A DNA stretch of 64,000 nt, from contig JADJRJ010000027.1 of assembly GCA_016712265.1 (NCBI GenBank), forward strand, positions 372,001 to 436,000. Reading direction: 5' to 3'. Position 1 is the first letter of the stretch; each line of letters opens with the position of its first letter. Source of the DNA: Gemmatimonadota bacterium (GTDB taxonomy: Bacteria; Gemmatimonadota; Gemmatimonadetes; Gemmatimonadales; Gemmatimonadaceae). This document shows, in pieces, positions 34,361 to 44,446 of this stretch. The notes beneath the pieces were generated by a model. That model saw nothing but the letters and a program-made list of their open reading frames with translations. It made no database searches and had not been told where the DNA came from. The position numbers and the translations under genes were made by a program.

Positions 34361-36715
34361 ATGCTGCATTGGCGTGCAGGGCTCGCATCGCTCGTCCCGG
34401 TGGTGTTGGCCGCGCAGCCGGCGGCGCAGCCACTCTGGGTGGTCGAACGCGTTGAGCAGGCCCGGTGGACCTACGCGGCGGAGTTCATGCCCCTGGCCAT
34501 GCCAGAGCAGCGCATGGTGTTCTTCATCGACTCGGTCACACCCGCGGTGGACCGCACCCAGCTGCACCTCCGGTTTGGGCCGGTCACCCAGGTGCTGCAT
34601 GCCGGGCGACTCCAGCTGGGCGCACAGGAACGCGTGATCGGCACGACCGTAGTCCCGTTCCAGCCCCCGCGGATGCCCGACATTCCCATGGATACGCTGT
34701 CGGTGCTCGCCTGGCGACACCTGCCTGGGCGCCCGGCCCTGAACGGCGGACTCCAACTTCTGCCAGCGCAGCTGCGGGAACTCATGCAGGTGGCCGGACT
34801 CGGCGGTCGGGCAACGGGCGCCCGCTGGACGGACACCGTCTCGTGGAGCGTCGCGTCCGACGGCTTTCGACAGTCGATGCGTGGGACGCGCCACCGCACG
34901 ATCGTCGCCGACACCGTGGTGGACGGCCGACGATACCGTGTGGTGCGGGACTCCTCCCACCTCACCCTCGATGAGACCGCGTGGCTCCGGGAGTTTTCCC
35001 TGGATTCACTCACCCGCCTGGCGCGCACCGCCACGGGCCCGTTGGTCACGGAGGCGCTCGTCGAGGAGGGGTCGGGATTCATTCGTCATCGCGTGGATCA
35101 CGCCGCCATGGTCGGCACCGCCACCGTGGGGTATGCAACAGGGCGATCGTATGCAGCACCCGTCCGCTTTGACCTTGAGTGGCGGTGGAACGGGATGACC
35201 GCGGAGGACCACAATCGCGTGATGCAGCAGGGAATGGCGACGTTCCGGCGGTCGCTCACGGCGAGGGTGACAGCACCCACCGTCCTCGACACGCGGGTTC
35301 GCGAGGGGGACGTTGCTGTGCGCGACTCCCTGCTGGCGCTCGTGCTCGCCAACCCGCGGGACAGTGCCAACATCCTGCGCATCCGGCACCTGAGCTTCGT
35401 GCCGGATTCTGGTGAGCGCCTCGTGGAGCGACTCATGAGACGTCAGGTGGAGGCGGGCGATACGACGCTGCTCGTGCGGCTCCTCGCGCATCCGTTGGGC
35501 CGCGGCCCGCGGTATTCGCGGGAGGACTTGCAGCGCGTGGTGGAATTGCTCGACCGGCCCAATCGCCTGCTGGCGCACGGTATGCTCGCTGATGACCTGT
35601 TGGGCTCGATCACGGCGATGATTGTCTGGAACGCTCCCGTCCTTGGGGGAGCAACCCCTGCTTGTGAACCTGCAGCGTGTCAGGTGTTGGTTGGGGCGCG
35701 TGACTCCTCCCATCATCCACGAACGCGCGACCTGGCACTGGTGATGGGTGCGTTGGTGGATCCCCGGCGCTACGCGGATTCCGTGAAGGCGCGGGCACGC
35801 GTGGAAGCCGCACCGTTTCGCGAGGTGCTTCCACTGATCCACGGCATCGGAGCCACATGGACCATTGCGGCCGGCGCCCCGCTTCCCCCGCCCGCTGCCT
35901 CATGGCGCCAGTGGATCGATTGGGCGCAGGCGCCCAACCCGGCATACGTCTCGCTCGCGCCACCGCTGCGGCCGTCGCCGCTCCCATCCGGGCCACGCTT
36001 CGAAGACACACATCGCCGTGCGCTCCAGTACCAGCAGGCACTGACCGGTCGTGATTTCGTCGCTGAGTTTCAGCGCGCCTACACGCGCAGCTCAACGGAC
36101 AGTGCACGATTGACCTTTGGGACGATGCTCCTTGGTCTTGGGGCGCTTCGGCACGGGTGGGATGAGCTCGCCCGGGAGCTTCAAACCGGATCCCCGGCCG
36201 CGGTCAGCCTGGCGCGCGCCGAGGTGACCGCGCGACTCCAGCCGGCACCGACCACGGCGGAGCAGGTCGAAGCCTCGGCGCCCGAGGCCGCCGAGCTGGA
36301 GGATGCGTTGGTGCAGATGGCCATCGGTGAGTCGCCCCCGCCGTGGCCGGACATCGCCGAACGCTTCGCTGCGGCGCCGGCACGCGCCCAACAGACCGTC
36401 CGCAGCAGTGGACGCACCTACTTGTTCGACGTCGAGCGGACGCCACCCGCGCTGGTCGCGCGATGGGCCGGGCGCATCGACACGATCGGCACCCGTGGCT
36501 GGGACGCGTTGCCCGCCACGCGGGCGACCGTCAAGCTCCGGGTCACCGCGGCGAGACGATACGGGCCGTTCTATCGCCTGTCGGTGGCGACGGACGGATT
36601 GCTCCCACCGCGTGGCGACCTCCCCGCGAGTCGCTACTCCGCTGCCACATCCCTCATCGTCATGCGCTGGAACGACCGTTGGTGGGTGATCAGCACATCG
36701 TCTGCGGTCAGTTGA
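34361..36715 (+). CDS. large secreted protein of unknown function
   Basis: Start set at ATG 34361 with a short signal peptide (LASLVPVVLAAQPAAQ). The product is 784 residues. The first half is beta-rich, with repeated segments ending in DTV/DSV (RWTDTVSWSVASDGF, RFDLEWRWNGMTAED). The middle is helical with a HEAT-like look (RLVERLMRRQVEAGDTTLLVRLLAHP). The end is a compact beta domain (RATVKLRVTAARRYGPFYRLSVA). No catalytic motif or known family is recognised. It follows the M28 gene on the same strand. Confidence 0.65.
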   Translation: MLHWRAGLASLVPVVLAAQPAAQPLWVVERVEQARWTYAAEFMPLAMPEQRMVFFIDSVTPAVDRTQLHLRFGPVTQVLHAGRLQLGAQERVIGTTVVPFQPPRMPDIPMDTLSVLAWRHLPGRPALNGGLQLLPAQLRELMQVAGLGGRATGARWTDTVSWSVASDGFRQSMRGTRHRTIVADTVVDGRRYRVVRDSSHLTLDETAWLREFSLDSLTRLARTATGPLVTEALVEEGSGFIRHRVDHAAMVGTATVGYATGRSYAAPVRFDLEWRWNGMTAEDHNRVMQQGMATFRRSLTARVTAPTVLDTRVREGDVAVRDSLLALVLANPRDSANILRIRHLSFVPDSGERLVERLMRRQVEAGDTTLLVRLLAHPLGRGPRYSREDLQRVVELLDRPNRLLAHGMLADDLLGSITAMIVWNAPVLGGATPACEPAACQVLVGARDSSHHPRTRDLALVMGALVDPRRYADSVKARARVEAAPFREVLPLIHGIGATWTIAAGAPLPPPAASWRQWIDWAQAPNPAYVSLAPPLRPSPLPSGPRFEDTHRRALQYQQALTGRDFVAEFQRAYTRSSTDSARLTFGTMLLGLGALRHGWDELARELQTGSPAAVSLARAEVTARLQPAPTTAEQVEASAPEAAELEDALVQMAIGESPPPWPDIAERFAAAPARAQQTVRSSGRTYLFDVERTPPALVARWAGRIDTIGTRGWDALPATRATVKLRVTAARRYGPFYRLSVATDGLLPPRGDLPASRYSAATSLIVMRWNDRWWVISTSSAVS

Positions 36716-36731
36716 CCGACGATCGCCCCTA

Positions 36732-37874
36732 CTACTGGGCCCCGTAGAACTTCCGCCCCGGCGCCGCCGCGGGCGCCGGCGGCGGCGACCAACGTCCGGA
36801 CTCCACGTCGAACCATCGTTCCATCAGCCGCTCGCGCTGGCGCCTGAGGATGAGCGTGCTATCCGCGTGCTCGCGGATGATCTCATTCTGCACCGTGGGA
36901 TAGGCGAGGCGCGCCACGCCGATCAACGCGTTCACCCCATCGTACGCGGCCACGAAGTCCTTCGCCACAAAGTCGACGCGATCTCCGCTGGCCGCGAGGG
37001 TGACCCCGGGTACGCCGCGCAATGGGGAGAGTCGAGCGGGCAGGACCACCCGGAGCGCCGCGTTCACCGGCTCCTTCACGGTGATCGTCTTCGCCTGCGC
37101 GATGTCGCGGAGGGCGGCCGCGGCCTGGGCCTTCATCTCGGCGTGCACGCTGTCCACGTCGCGCAACTGCACCGTGCTAGCGCTCGTAGCGTGTTTCGTC
37201 ACGACGAACTTCAGCCACGGCATCGTCTGCAGATCTGCGGCAAGTTTGTCATCGCCGGTCACCATCACCATCGGCACGCCGTAGCGGCCCCACGAATAGG
37301 CGACCAGCTCGCTCTCGGTGATCGATCTCCCGTTCATCCAGACATCCATCCCGATCGTGATCGTGTGGGCAGCAAACCCCTGGCTCCCCGTCTTCGCGTG
37401 CATCCCGACGGCCACGATCGCGTCGTAGGTGTCGGGGGTGACGATGTCGACGTACTGCCGGAAGGCACTATCCCGGGTGAGCTGCGTGGCGCGCCGGTCG
37501 AGCAGGGCCGGATCAAGGTCGGGCGCAGAGTTCCCCGAGCCGTGCCCATCCACGATCGTCACGGAGGTCGCGCCGCCGGCGAATAGGCCGTCCACGACGG
37601 CGTTCACGTCCGCCGCGAGGAACGCCCGGCCTTTCGGGTAGTGCTCCGGATGCGAGTAGTTGAAGGTGCGGTAGTCGTCCTGGCCAGCGAGTCCCTCCAT
37701 GTCATGGTAGACGAGGACGCGCAGTTGCCCTTCCTTCCGCGGCGCGGGGCTCCCCACGGTGACGCCATTCTCGGCCGTCCATGCCGGGCGGGCCTCGTTC
37801 TCTTCGGCGCGCGGCGTACAGGCGGCGATGGCGGCAACGGCAGCAAGGAGTACGACGCTCGCGTGGATTCGCAT
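36732..37874 (-). CDS. M55-family D-aminopeptidase-like lipoprotein (DppA type)
   Basis: Start set at ATG 37874, giving a lipoprotein signal (VAAIAACTP). The 380-residue protein has M55 metal motifs: VYHDMEGLAG (Asp-x-Glu), VTIVDGHGSGN (His), VAVGMHAKTGSQGFAAHT (His) and MVTGDDKL. DppA-type enzymes release D-amino acids from D-peptides, which fits recycling of cell-wall peptides. Being lipid-anchored and exported is unusual compared with cytoplasmic DppA. It is convergent with the large secreted-protein gene. Confidence 0.85.
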   Translation of the reverse strand: MRIHASVVLLAAVAAIAACTPRAEENEARPAWTAENGVTVGSPAPRKEGQLRVLVYHDMEGLAGQDDYRTFNYSHPEHYPKGRAFLAADVNAVVDGLFAGGATSVTIVDGHGSGNSAPDLDPALLDRRATQLTRDSAFRQYVDIVTPDTYDAIVAVGMHAKTGSQGFAAHTITIGMDVWMNGRSITESELVAYSWGRYGVPMVMVTGDDKLAADLQTMPWLKFVVTKHATSASTVQLRDVDSVHAEMKAQAAAALRDIAQAKTITVKEPVNAALRVVLPARLSPLRGVPGVTLAASGDRVDFVAKDFVAAYDGVNALIGVARLAYPTVQNEIIREHADSTLILRRQRERLMERWFDVESGRWSPPPAPAAAPGRKFYGAQ

Positions 37875-37979
37875 CGGTCTGGGGCGTGAGAGGAGGGTCA
37901 AGGTGGTGGCGGTGAAAACGCCTGTCCAGCGCTGCAACAGACTCGGGCAACGCGCCGCCCCGTGTTATCGTCCAGCGCC

Positions 37980-38807
37980 ATGATTTCCTACGACCCGAAG
38001 AACTGGATCCGCATCCTCCTGGATTTTCCACGGAGCCCTGTCTTTCGCACGCTAGCGCTCGATGTGATCGGAGCCGGCATCTACTCGGCGCTCATTGTCT
38101 GGCTGGAGACCGACGTGATGCGAGTGGCGGTGCCGCTTGGCCCCTCGTTCCTGTCCATCCTCGGCATCATCCTGGGGTTGTTGCTCGTCTTCCGGACCAA
38201 CACCGCATATGACCGCTGGTGGGAGGGGCGCCGCCTCTGGGGCCAACTCGTGAACACCTCGCGGGCCCTGTCACACGCGCTCGACGCCATGTTGCCCCGC
38301 ACCAGCGATCGGCGCGACGACTATGCGACGCTCCTCGGCAAGTTCCCGCGCGCTCTCGCCGACCACCTGCGCCGGCCGCGCGACGCCGGCGGCCCTCATC
38401 TCCCCAATGAGATCGTGCGCTCCATCTCGCGCGCCATCCACGAGGATATCCAGGCGGGACAGCTCCCCCGCGAGGCGATCATCGCCCTCACGCCACTGGT
38501 GTCGACCCTCGACGATGTGTGCGGCGCGTGCGAGCGCATTCGCAACACGCCGATCCCGTTCTCGTACAGCTCTTACGTCAAGCAGTTTGTCATGCTGTAT
38601 GCGCTCGTCATGCCCTTTGGCCTGGTGCGCGAGTTCGGGTACGGCACGGTGATCGCCTCGATGTTCACCTTCTTTGCGACGATGGGGCTGGAGCTGTTGG
38701 CGACCGAGATCGAGGAACCGTTCGGCACCGATCGCAACGACTTGCCGCTCGACGAGATCGCGCAGCGCATCGCCGGGGACACCAGGTACTTGCTCACGAG
38801 CCCCTGA
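37980..38807 (+). CDS. bestrophin-family anion channel
   Basis: Start set at ATG 37980. The 275-residue protein begins with SYDPKNWIRILLDF and has the bestrophin hallmark GLLLVFRTNTAYDRWWEGRRLWGQ at about residues 61-84, in two readable parts. Later PFSYSSYVKQFVMLYALVMPFGLV and a final EEPFGTDRNDLPLD acidic segment appear. Bestrophins form pentameric chloride or other anion channels in the inner membrane. Length is typical for bacterial members. It stands alone. Confidence 0.9.
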   Translation: MISYDPKNWIRILLDFPRSPVFRTLALDVIGAGIYSALIVWLETDVMRVAVPLGPSFLSILGIILGLLLVFRTNTAYDRWWEGRRLWGQLVNTSRALSHALDAMLPRTSDRRDDYATLLGKFPRALADHLRRPRDAGGPHLPNEIVRSISRAIHEDIQAGQLPREAIIALTPLVSTLDDVCGACERIRNTPIPFSYSSYVKQFVMLYALVMPFGLVREFGYGTVIASMFTFFATMGLELLATEIEEPFGTDRNDLPLDEIAQRIAGDTRYLLTSP

Positions 38808-38882
38808 GACACGCGGCCTCGACGCTCGGGGCGAGCTCCGGGAGCCGCGCCCACTCGCGCCACGCCCCGGGATTGAACGATG

Positions 38883-39947
38883 TTACCGTGGCTCCAGCAG
38901 GTTGAGCTGCTCGACCTCCCGGTCGTTCGCCGACGCATAGGCCGGCCCCCAGTTCGCCCGCACCTCAATGTTCATCGTCGGCGGGGCGAGCCGACGAAGT
39001 CGCGCCGCCGCCAGGAGCTTCTGGTGTTCTGCGGCCAGGTTCCCGCTCACCCGCAGGACCAGCACCGCATCCTCCGGTGCCGAGGCGATCGCGTGCTGCA
39101 GCTGGGTATCCAGCCGCTCTGCCGGCACCCCCGTGACCTCCATTTCGACGCGCACCATCGGGCGCGCGGGCAGCGCGAGCGTCGTGTGTCGCACCTGCCC
39201 GGCACCAACCTCCAGCAGCAGGTATCCCTTGGGTTCATCAATTTCGGCGAGCGAGGTGCGTTCCACCGATCCCGGATAGAACACCGGCGTCCGCAACGGC
39301 CGCCCTTGCAGGTCGGCATCGAGCCGCTGCGCGCGATGGATGTGCCCGGCGAGAACGGCGGCGAACTCCGCCGGCACGTCCGCATGCCGGATCACGTCGT
39401 CGGCTGTTGTGAACGTGTAGTTCCCCGGCCCGACCGTCGCGCCTTCCACGCAGTGATGCACGCACAGGAAGGACAGATCGGCGTCGCGCGCGCGCCAGCG
39501 CGTGGCCTCCACCAGTTCCGGCATCCGGGAACGCACATCGCGACGCACATAGGGGAAGCCGGCCAGCGCAACGCGCACGCCCCGGACATCCATCGTCACG
39601 GTCCGTGGTTGCGAAAAGACGTGCACGCGCGGGTGTTGGAGCAGGTGGCCGTGCGGCAGCTGCGACTTCTCGTGGTTCCCCGGCACCACCACCACCGGGA
39701 TCCCGCGCTCCGCGACCGCACGCAGTGGGGCGTACGCACGCAATGCCACTTCGGCCCGAACCCCGGGGCGATCGAACACATCGCCGCCGTGCACCACCAG
39801 GTCCACTCCGTGCTCGATCGCCGCCTGACAGGCGGTCTCATGATTCGCGAAGAAGTCTTCTCCCCGGCGCCGACGCTTCACCCGCGGGGAGACCGGAAGG
39901 TCGAACCCCAGGTGCGAGTCGGCGACGAGGAGGATGCGGAGGGTCAC
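38883..39947 (-). CDS. SbcD-like metallophosphoesterase (DNA repair exonuclease family)
   Basis: The 354-residue protein has the calcineurin-type metal motifs in order: [40 protein letters not shown] and [10 protein letters not shown]. This matches the nuclease subunit of SbcCD/Mre11-Rad50. No SbcC-like ATPase gene is next to it, so it may act alone or with a partner elsewhere. Its start overlaps the stop of fumC (ATGA), so the two are co-translated, although a functional link is not evident. Confidence 0.87.
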   Translation of the reverse strand: MTLRILLVADSHLGFDLPVSPRVKRRRRGEDFFANHETACQAAIEHGVDLVVHGGDVFDRPGVRAEVALRAYAPLRAVAERGIPVVVVPGNHEKSQLPHGHLLQHPRVHVFSQPRTVTMDVRGVRVALAGFPYVRRDVRSRMPELVEATRWRARDADLSFLCVHHCVEGATVGPGNYTFTTADDVIRHADVPAEFAAVLAGHIHRAQRLDADLQGRPLRTPVFYPGSVERTSLAEIDEPKGYLLLEVGAGQVRHTTLALPARPMVRVEMEVTGVPAERLDTQLQHAIASAPEDAVLVLRVSGNLAAEHQKLLAAARLRRLAPPTMNIEVRANWGPAYASANDREVEQLNLLEPR

Positions 39948-41329
39948 CCCGGGGCGATCATGTTCTCCGGACGCACGATCGCATCAAAGTCGTCGGCCGG
40001 AATGCCGTCCTTGATCGCCTCTTCGCGCAGCGTCGTGCCGTTCTTGTGCGCCGTCTTCGCGATCTTTGCCGCGCGATCGTAGCCGTACTTCTCCTTGAGC
40101 GGCGTGACCAGCATGAGCGAGTTGGCCAGGCCACGCGCGATGTTGTCCAGTCGCGGCTCGATCCCCACCACGCAGTTGTCCGTGAACGAGACGGCCGCAT
40201 CCGCCAGCAGCTGCACCGACTGGAGGAAGTTGTAGGCCATCATCGGGTTGTACACGTTGAGCTGGAAGTGCCCCTGCGAGCCCGCGAAGGCGATGGCTGC
40301 ATTGTTCCCCAGGATGTGCGCCGCGACCTGGGTGATCGCCTCGACCTGCGTGGGGTTCACCTTGCCGGGCATGATCGAGCTGCCCGGCTCGTTCTCCGGC
40401 AGTGCGAGTTCGCCGAGCCCCGCGCGCGGCCCGGAGCCGAGGAAGCGGATGTCGTTGGCCAGCTTGAAGCACGACATGGCGACCGTCGTGATCGCGCCGT
40501 GCGTGAAGACCATCGCATCGTGGGCCGACAGCGCCTCGAACTTGTTGGGGGCACTGGTAAACGGCAGGCTGGTGATGCGCGCAATCTCGACCGCGACTTT
40601 TTCGGCGAAACCAACCGGCGACGCCAGCCCGGTCCCGACCGCGGTGCCGCCCTGCGCCAACTCCATCAGGGCGGGCAGCGTCAGCTTGATCCGCTCGATC
40701 CCGTTGGCCACCTGCTGCGCGTAGCCGGAGAACTCCTGACCGAGGGTGACCGGGGTGGCGTCCTGCGTGTGGGTGCGGCCGATCTTGATGATGTCGGTCC
40801 AGGCCTTCGCCTTGGCGTCGAGCGCCGCGTGCAGGTGCGTGAGCGCGGGAAGCAGGTGCTTCACGACCTCTTCCGCGCAGGCGATGTGCATCGCCGTGGG
40901 GAAGCAGTCGTTGGAGCTCTGCGACATGTTCACGTGGTCGTTCGGGTGCACGGGCTTCTTGGAGCCCATGACTCCGCCGAGTTTCTCGATTGCGCGGTTC
41001 GAGATCACCTCGTTGGCGTTCATGTTTGACTGCGTGCCCGACCCGGTCTGCCAGACCACCAGCGGAAAGTGGTCATTGAGCTTGCCGTCGATCACTTCCT
41101 GGGCGACGTCGACAATGGCCTGTCCGATGGCCGGTTCGAGCTTGCCGAGGTGCATGTTGGTGATGGCCGCCGCCTGCTTGACGATGCCGAGGGCGCGGAC
41201 GATCGAGGCGGGCTGCTTTTCCCAACCAATCTTGAAGTTGCCGAGCGAGCGTTGGGCCTGGGCGCCCCAGTAGCGATCGTTGGGGACGTCGATCGGGCCG
41301 AAGGTGTCGGTTTCAGTACGGAAGGTCAT
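39944..41329 (-). CDS. fumC: class II fumarate hydratase
   Basis: The 461-residue protein is of the expected length and carries the superfamily signature [13 protein letters not shown], the substrate-site segments [13 protein letters not shown] and [18 protein letters not shown], and [16 protein letters not shown]. It interconverts fumarate and malate in the citric acid cycle, in the cytoplasm and without an iron-sulfur cluster. It is the first gene of a two-gene unit with the SbcD-like phosphoesterase. Confidence 0.96.
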   Translation of the reverse strand: MTFRTETDTFGPIDVPNDRYWGAQAQRSLGNFKIGWEKQPASIVRALGIVKQAAAITNMHLGKLEPAIGQAIVDVAQEVIDGKLNDHFPLVVWQTGSGTQSNMNANEVISNRAIEKLGGVMGSKKPVHPNDHVNMSQSSNDCFPTAMHIACAEEVVKHLLPALTHLHAALDAKAKAWTDIIKIGRTHTQDATPVTLGQEFSGYAQQVANGIERIKLTLPALMELAQGGTAVGTGLASPVGFAEKVAVEIARITSLPFTSAPNKFEALSAHDAMVFTHGAITTVAMSCFKLANDIRFLGSGPRAGLGELALPENEPGSSIMPGKVNPTQVEAITQVAAHILGNNAAIAFAGSQGHFQLNVYNPMMAYNFLQSVQLLADAAVSFTDNCVVGIEPRLDNIARGLANSLMLVTPLKEKYGYDRAAKIAKTAHKNGTTLREEAIKDGIPADDFDAIVRPENMIAPG

Positions 41330-41539
41330 GTGCGGAGGCGGTGGGTCCGGAGTACTGCTCGAATGTACAGGCGGAGAGCGCTGGGCTCCATCGGCGTCAT
41401 GGCGGAGACCATCTCCCCAGCGGATCTATCGTTCGGACGCCAATCGTCCAGCCCGACCGTTCCTGGTAGCCCGTGCCGACGCTGAGGCTCGCCGTGCACG
41501 GATGAAGTACGAGGCCCGCGAGACCTGAGCAGCAGGCGT

Positions 41540-41590
41540 ATCACAACGCCCCCTCGTGCTGCCCGTGCTGCCCGTACTGCGCCCTTGGTC
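41540..41590. repeat. dispersed GCACGAG-type repeat, copy 8 (half copy)
   Basis: Only the right half is present (CCCTCGTGCTGCCCGTGCTGCC, CCGTACTGCGCCC, split here for length), between fumC and the amidohydrolase gene, both on the minus strand. The remaining roughly 200 bases of this gap hold nothing else I can identify. Confidence 0.6.
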
Positions 41591-41603
41591 ATGGCAGCAT
41601 CAT

Positions 41604-42941
41604 TCACCTCCTGCGGTACGCCGCTCGCGAATACTGCTTCCCCCGCTTCACCGTCATCACCACGGTGCGCAGGTTCGCGATATCCACCAGCGGGTTTCGG
41701 CGTACAAACACCAGCGACGCGTATTTCCCGGCCTCGATCGTTCCATAGTCCCGCTCACGACCGATCGTGCGTGCACCGTGCAACGTGGCGGCCGTGATTA
41801 CTTCACGCGGAGTCAAACCGGCAACCTTCACCAACGCCTCAAGTTCATCGTGGAGCGCGGGATACCCGGCCGCGCGTGGCGTCGTGCGATCGGTGCCCGT
41901 GGAAACCGGGACGCCCGCGCGCACGGCGGCCGCCACCAGCTCTCCGGCCAGCCGCCCCGAACAACGCACGCGCCCCGACGCCGGCGCGACCCCGGGCAAT
42001 GAATCGAGCGACAACGTGGCGTCCAGGACCGTACCTGATCGTGCCAATGCTGCGAAGTACTTCACCAGCTCCGGATGGTCCGCTCGCAGGGCATCACACG
42101 GGGGATGACCCGCGTGACCATACGCCTGCTTCCCCGGCTCAAGCACCCACCGCGCAATCATCGCCACGTGTGACACAGCCGTCGCGCCCAGCGAGTGGTA
42201 TGGCGTCGCCGGATACACCTGCAGGTGCGTCCACACCGGGATCCCCTGCCTCCTCCCCTCGGCGATGATCTTCTCCACCAGGTCGCCGGCAAGATTCGCG
42301 TAGACCTTGATCCCCGTCGCGCCGGTACCGCGGGCACGCGCTACAGCGAGACGGATGTCCGTCGTGTCGACCACTTCCTGCATCCATGGAACGCGCCCGG
42401 GCGTGAGCCCGGCCGCTGACGCCGCGGGACGAGGGTCGCTGAAGAACGACGGCCCCGCCATCAGCGCCGAGTAAAAGAAGTCCGGCGCTGGCACCTCATG
42501 CATCATCGCCATGCGCGAAAGTTCCGCGAGCGACCGCGCGTCCCCGGCCATGTCGCGCGCCTGGGTCACCCCGCTGTAGACCAGTCGCGCGAACTCGCGT
42601 TCGGCGTCCGCACGATCGGGTGATGTCGCCAGGTGGACATGCGAATCCATCAAACCGGGCAGGGCAAACGCACCACGCCCTTCCCAGATCGTCGCCCCAT
42701 TGAGCTGCGCCGCGGTGAGCGCTGCCACGGGCACGACCTCCGTGATGCGCTCACCCTGCACAACAATGGCCATTCCCCCACGCACCGCGGTGTCGTGTGG
42801 CGTGATGACGCTGACGTTGCGGTAGATCACGCGCGCCTCGGGGCGCGGTGCAGGACGTGGTTGGGCAGGGATCTCGCGACCGCAAAGCCCGAGGAAGGCA
42901 GCAGCGGCGACGAGACAGCGCAGGCGACCGAGTGGGTTCAC
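41604..42941 (-). CDS. amidohydrolase-family protein, secreted
   Basis: I start at the GTG at 42941, just before a hydrophobic leader (LRCLVAAAAFLGLCG); the frame stays open far upstream but there it is antisense to the M20 gene. The 445-residue protein has LPGLMDSHVHLATSP (metal His-x-His), GIKVYANLAGDLV, WTHLQVYPATPYH, VSTGTDRTTPRAAG (metal Asp) and IEAGKYASLVFVRRNPL, the typical imidazolonepropionase/prolidase-like layout. It should hydrolyse C-N bonds of small molecules or peptides. Confidence 0.85.
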   Translation of the reverse strand: MNPLGRLRCLVAAAAFLGLCGREIPAQPRPAPRPEARVIYRNVSVITPHDTAVRGGMAIVVQGERITEVVPVAALTAAQLNGATIWEGRGAFALPGLMDSHVHLATSPDRADAEREFARLVYSGVTQARDMAGDARSLAELSRMAMMHEVPAPDFFYSALMAGPSFFSDPRPAASAAGLTPGRVPWMQEVVDTTDIRLAVARARGTGATGIKVYANLAGDLVEKIIAEGRRQGIPVWTHLQVYPATPYHSLGATAVSHVAMIARWVLEPGKQAYGHAGHPPCDALRADHPELVKYFAALARSGTVLDATLSLDSLPGVAPASGRVRCSGRLAGELVAAAVRAGVPVSTGTDRTTPRAAGYPALHDELEALVKVAGLTPREVITAATLHGARTIGRERDYGTIEAGKYASLVFVRRNPLVDIANLRTVVMTVKRGKQYSRAAYRRR

Positions 42942-43094
42942 GACGTGGGGTTGAGGCGATGGGAAACTACCTGCCTTCCGCCGGAGCGGTCCACGCGACG
43001 CGCCAGCCATGCGACCCCCGTACCCGTGCGGCGCGGGTACGCCGTACCTTTCTTCCTTCGACTTTCGTCGCATCCCCGACCAGCCGCACTCCCC

Positions 43095-44423
43095 ATGCTG
43101 CGCTTCCGCACTCTCGTCCTCGCCGCCGCCGTGGCTGCCTCCTCGCCGTCGGCCCTCGCTGCCCAGGCGATCACGGCAGATCCCGCGCTCGCCGCAGAGA
43201 TCGATCGTCGCACGGCCGCCATCGCCAACAAGGTCACGGCATGGCGGCACGACATCCACCAGAATCCCGAACTCGGCTACGCCGAAAAGCGCACCGCCGC
43301 CCTGGTCGCCGCGCACCTCAAGTCGCTCGGGATCGAGGTACAGGAGAACGTCGGCGGGATCCCGGCCGTGGTCGGTATCCTCAAGGGCGGCAAGCCCGGG
43401 CCAACTGTGGCGCTGCGTGCCGACATGGACGCCTTGCCGGTGACCGAAATCAACGATCTGCCGTTCAAGTCGACCGTGCGCACGGTCTACAACGGCCAAG
43501 AAACCGGCGTGATGCATGCCTGCGGCCACGACATGCACACGGCCATCCTCATGGGGACCGCCGAAGTGTTGGCTGGCCTGAGGGATCGCATCCCGGGTAC
43601 CGTCAAGTTCCTGTTCCAGCCCGCTGAGGAAGTGCCGCCACGCGGTGGCGCGCTGCCCATGATCGAGGCCGGGGTGATGAAAGGGGTGGATGGCGTCTTT
43701 GGCCTGCATGTCGGCCCAGGGCCCCTCGGCGCCATGAGCTATCGGGCGGGGGCGATTTCGGCCAGCGCGGATGGCTGGCGCATCGTCGTGCGTGGCCGCC
43801 AGGGCCATGGCGCCATGCCCTCCGGCGCGGTGGACCCGATCGTGACGAGCGCGGAGATCGTGACGGCATTGCAGACCATTGTGTCGCGGCAGCTCAATCT
43901 CGCTGTCGCACCAGCCGTCGTGACCGTCGGCGCCATCCACGGCGGTCTGCGCGAGAACATCATCCCGGATTCGGTCTGGATGATCGGGACGATCCGCGCC
44001 TTCGACCCGCGCGCGCGCACGACGATCCACGAGCGCATGAAGCGCATCGCCACCAACATCGCCGAAGCGCACGGGGCCACCGCGGAGGTGACCGTGGACA
44101 TTGGCTATCCCAGCTCGGTGAACAACGACGTCATGGTGTCGCGGTTCTTCCCCACGCTCAAGCGCGTGGCCGGCGACGCGGGCGCGAGCGAAGGTGGCGT
44201 GACGATGGCCGGCGAGGACTTCTCGCGCTTCTCCGAACTCGCCCCGGGCTTCTTCTTCAACCTTTCCGTCACGCCGCCGCACCTCGACCTCAAGACGGTC
44301 GCCAGCAACCACTCGCCCCTGTTCCAGGCCGACGATCGCGCCCTGCCGGTCGGTGTACGCGCGATGACCAACATGGCGATGGACTTCCTGCGATCGGGCG
44401 GCTTACCGAAGCCCGTGCCCTGA
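43095..44423 (+). CDS. M20-family amidohydrolase (hippurate hydrolase-like), secreted
   Basis: Start set at ATG 43095 with a signal peptide (LAAAVAASSPSALA). The 442-residue protein shows WRHDIHQNPELGY, VALRADMDALPVTE, MHACGHDMHTAILMG (metal Cys-Gly-His-Asp), QPAEEVPPRGGA (catalytic Glu), QGHGAMPSGAVDP and MAGEDFSRF. Members cleave N-acyl amino acids or related amides using two metals. The export signal suggests periplasmic action. It is divergent from the amidohydrolase gene, and both may act on amide substrates. Confidence 0.9.
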   Translation: MLRFRTLVLAAAVAASSPSALAAQAITADPALAAEIDRRTAAIANKVTAWRHDIHQNPELGYAEKRTAALVAAHLKSLGIEVQENVGGIPAVVGILKGGKPGPTVALRADMDALPVTEINDLPFKSTVRTVYNGQETGVMHACGHDMHTAILMGTAEVLAGLRDRIPGTVKFLFQPAEEVPPRGGALPMIEAGVMKGVDGVFGLHVGPGPLGAMSYRAGAISASADGWRIVVRGRQGHGAMPSGAVDPIVTSAEIVTALQTIVSRQLNLAVAPAVVTVGAIHGGLRENIIPDSVWMIGTIRAFDPRARTTIHERMKRIATNIAEAHGATAEVTVDIGYPSSVNNDVMVSRFFPTLKRVAGDAGASEGGVTMAGEDFSRFSELAPGFFFNLSVTPPHLDLKTVASNHSPLFQADDRALPVGVRAMTNMAMDFLRSGGLPKPVP

Positions 44424-44446
44424 ATCTCCCAGCGAGCGGGGTGGCC

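Noticed and set aside
42633..43094. N-terminal extension of the M20 peptidase
   Set aside because: It is antisense to the start of the amidohydrolase gene, and the signal peptide begins at the ATG at 43095.
42942..44312. Long minus-strand upstream extension of the amidohydrolase frame (902 codons in all)
   Set aside because: The extra part is exactly antisense to the well-supported M20 peptidase gene, is His/Arg/Asp-rich and has no domain. The real protein starts near 42941 with a hydrophobic leader.
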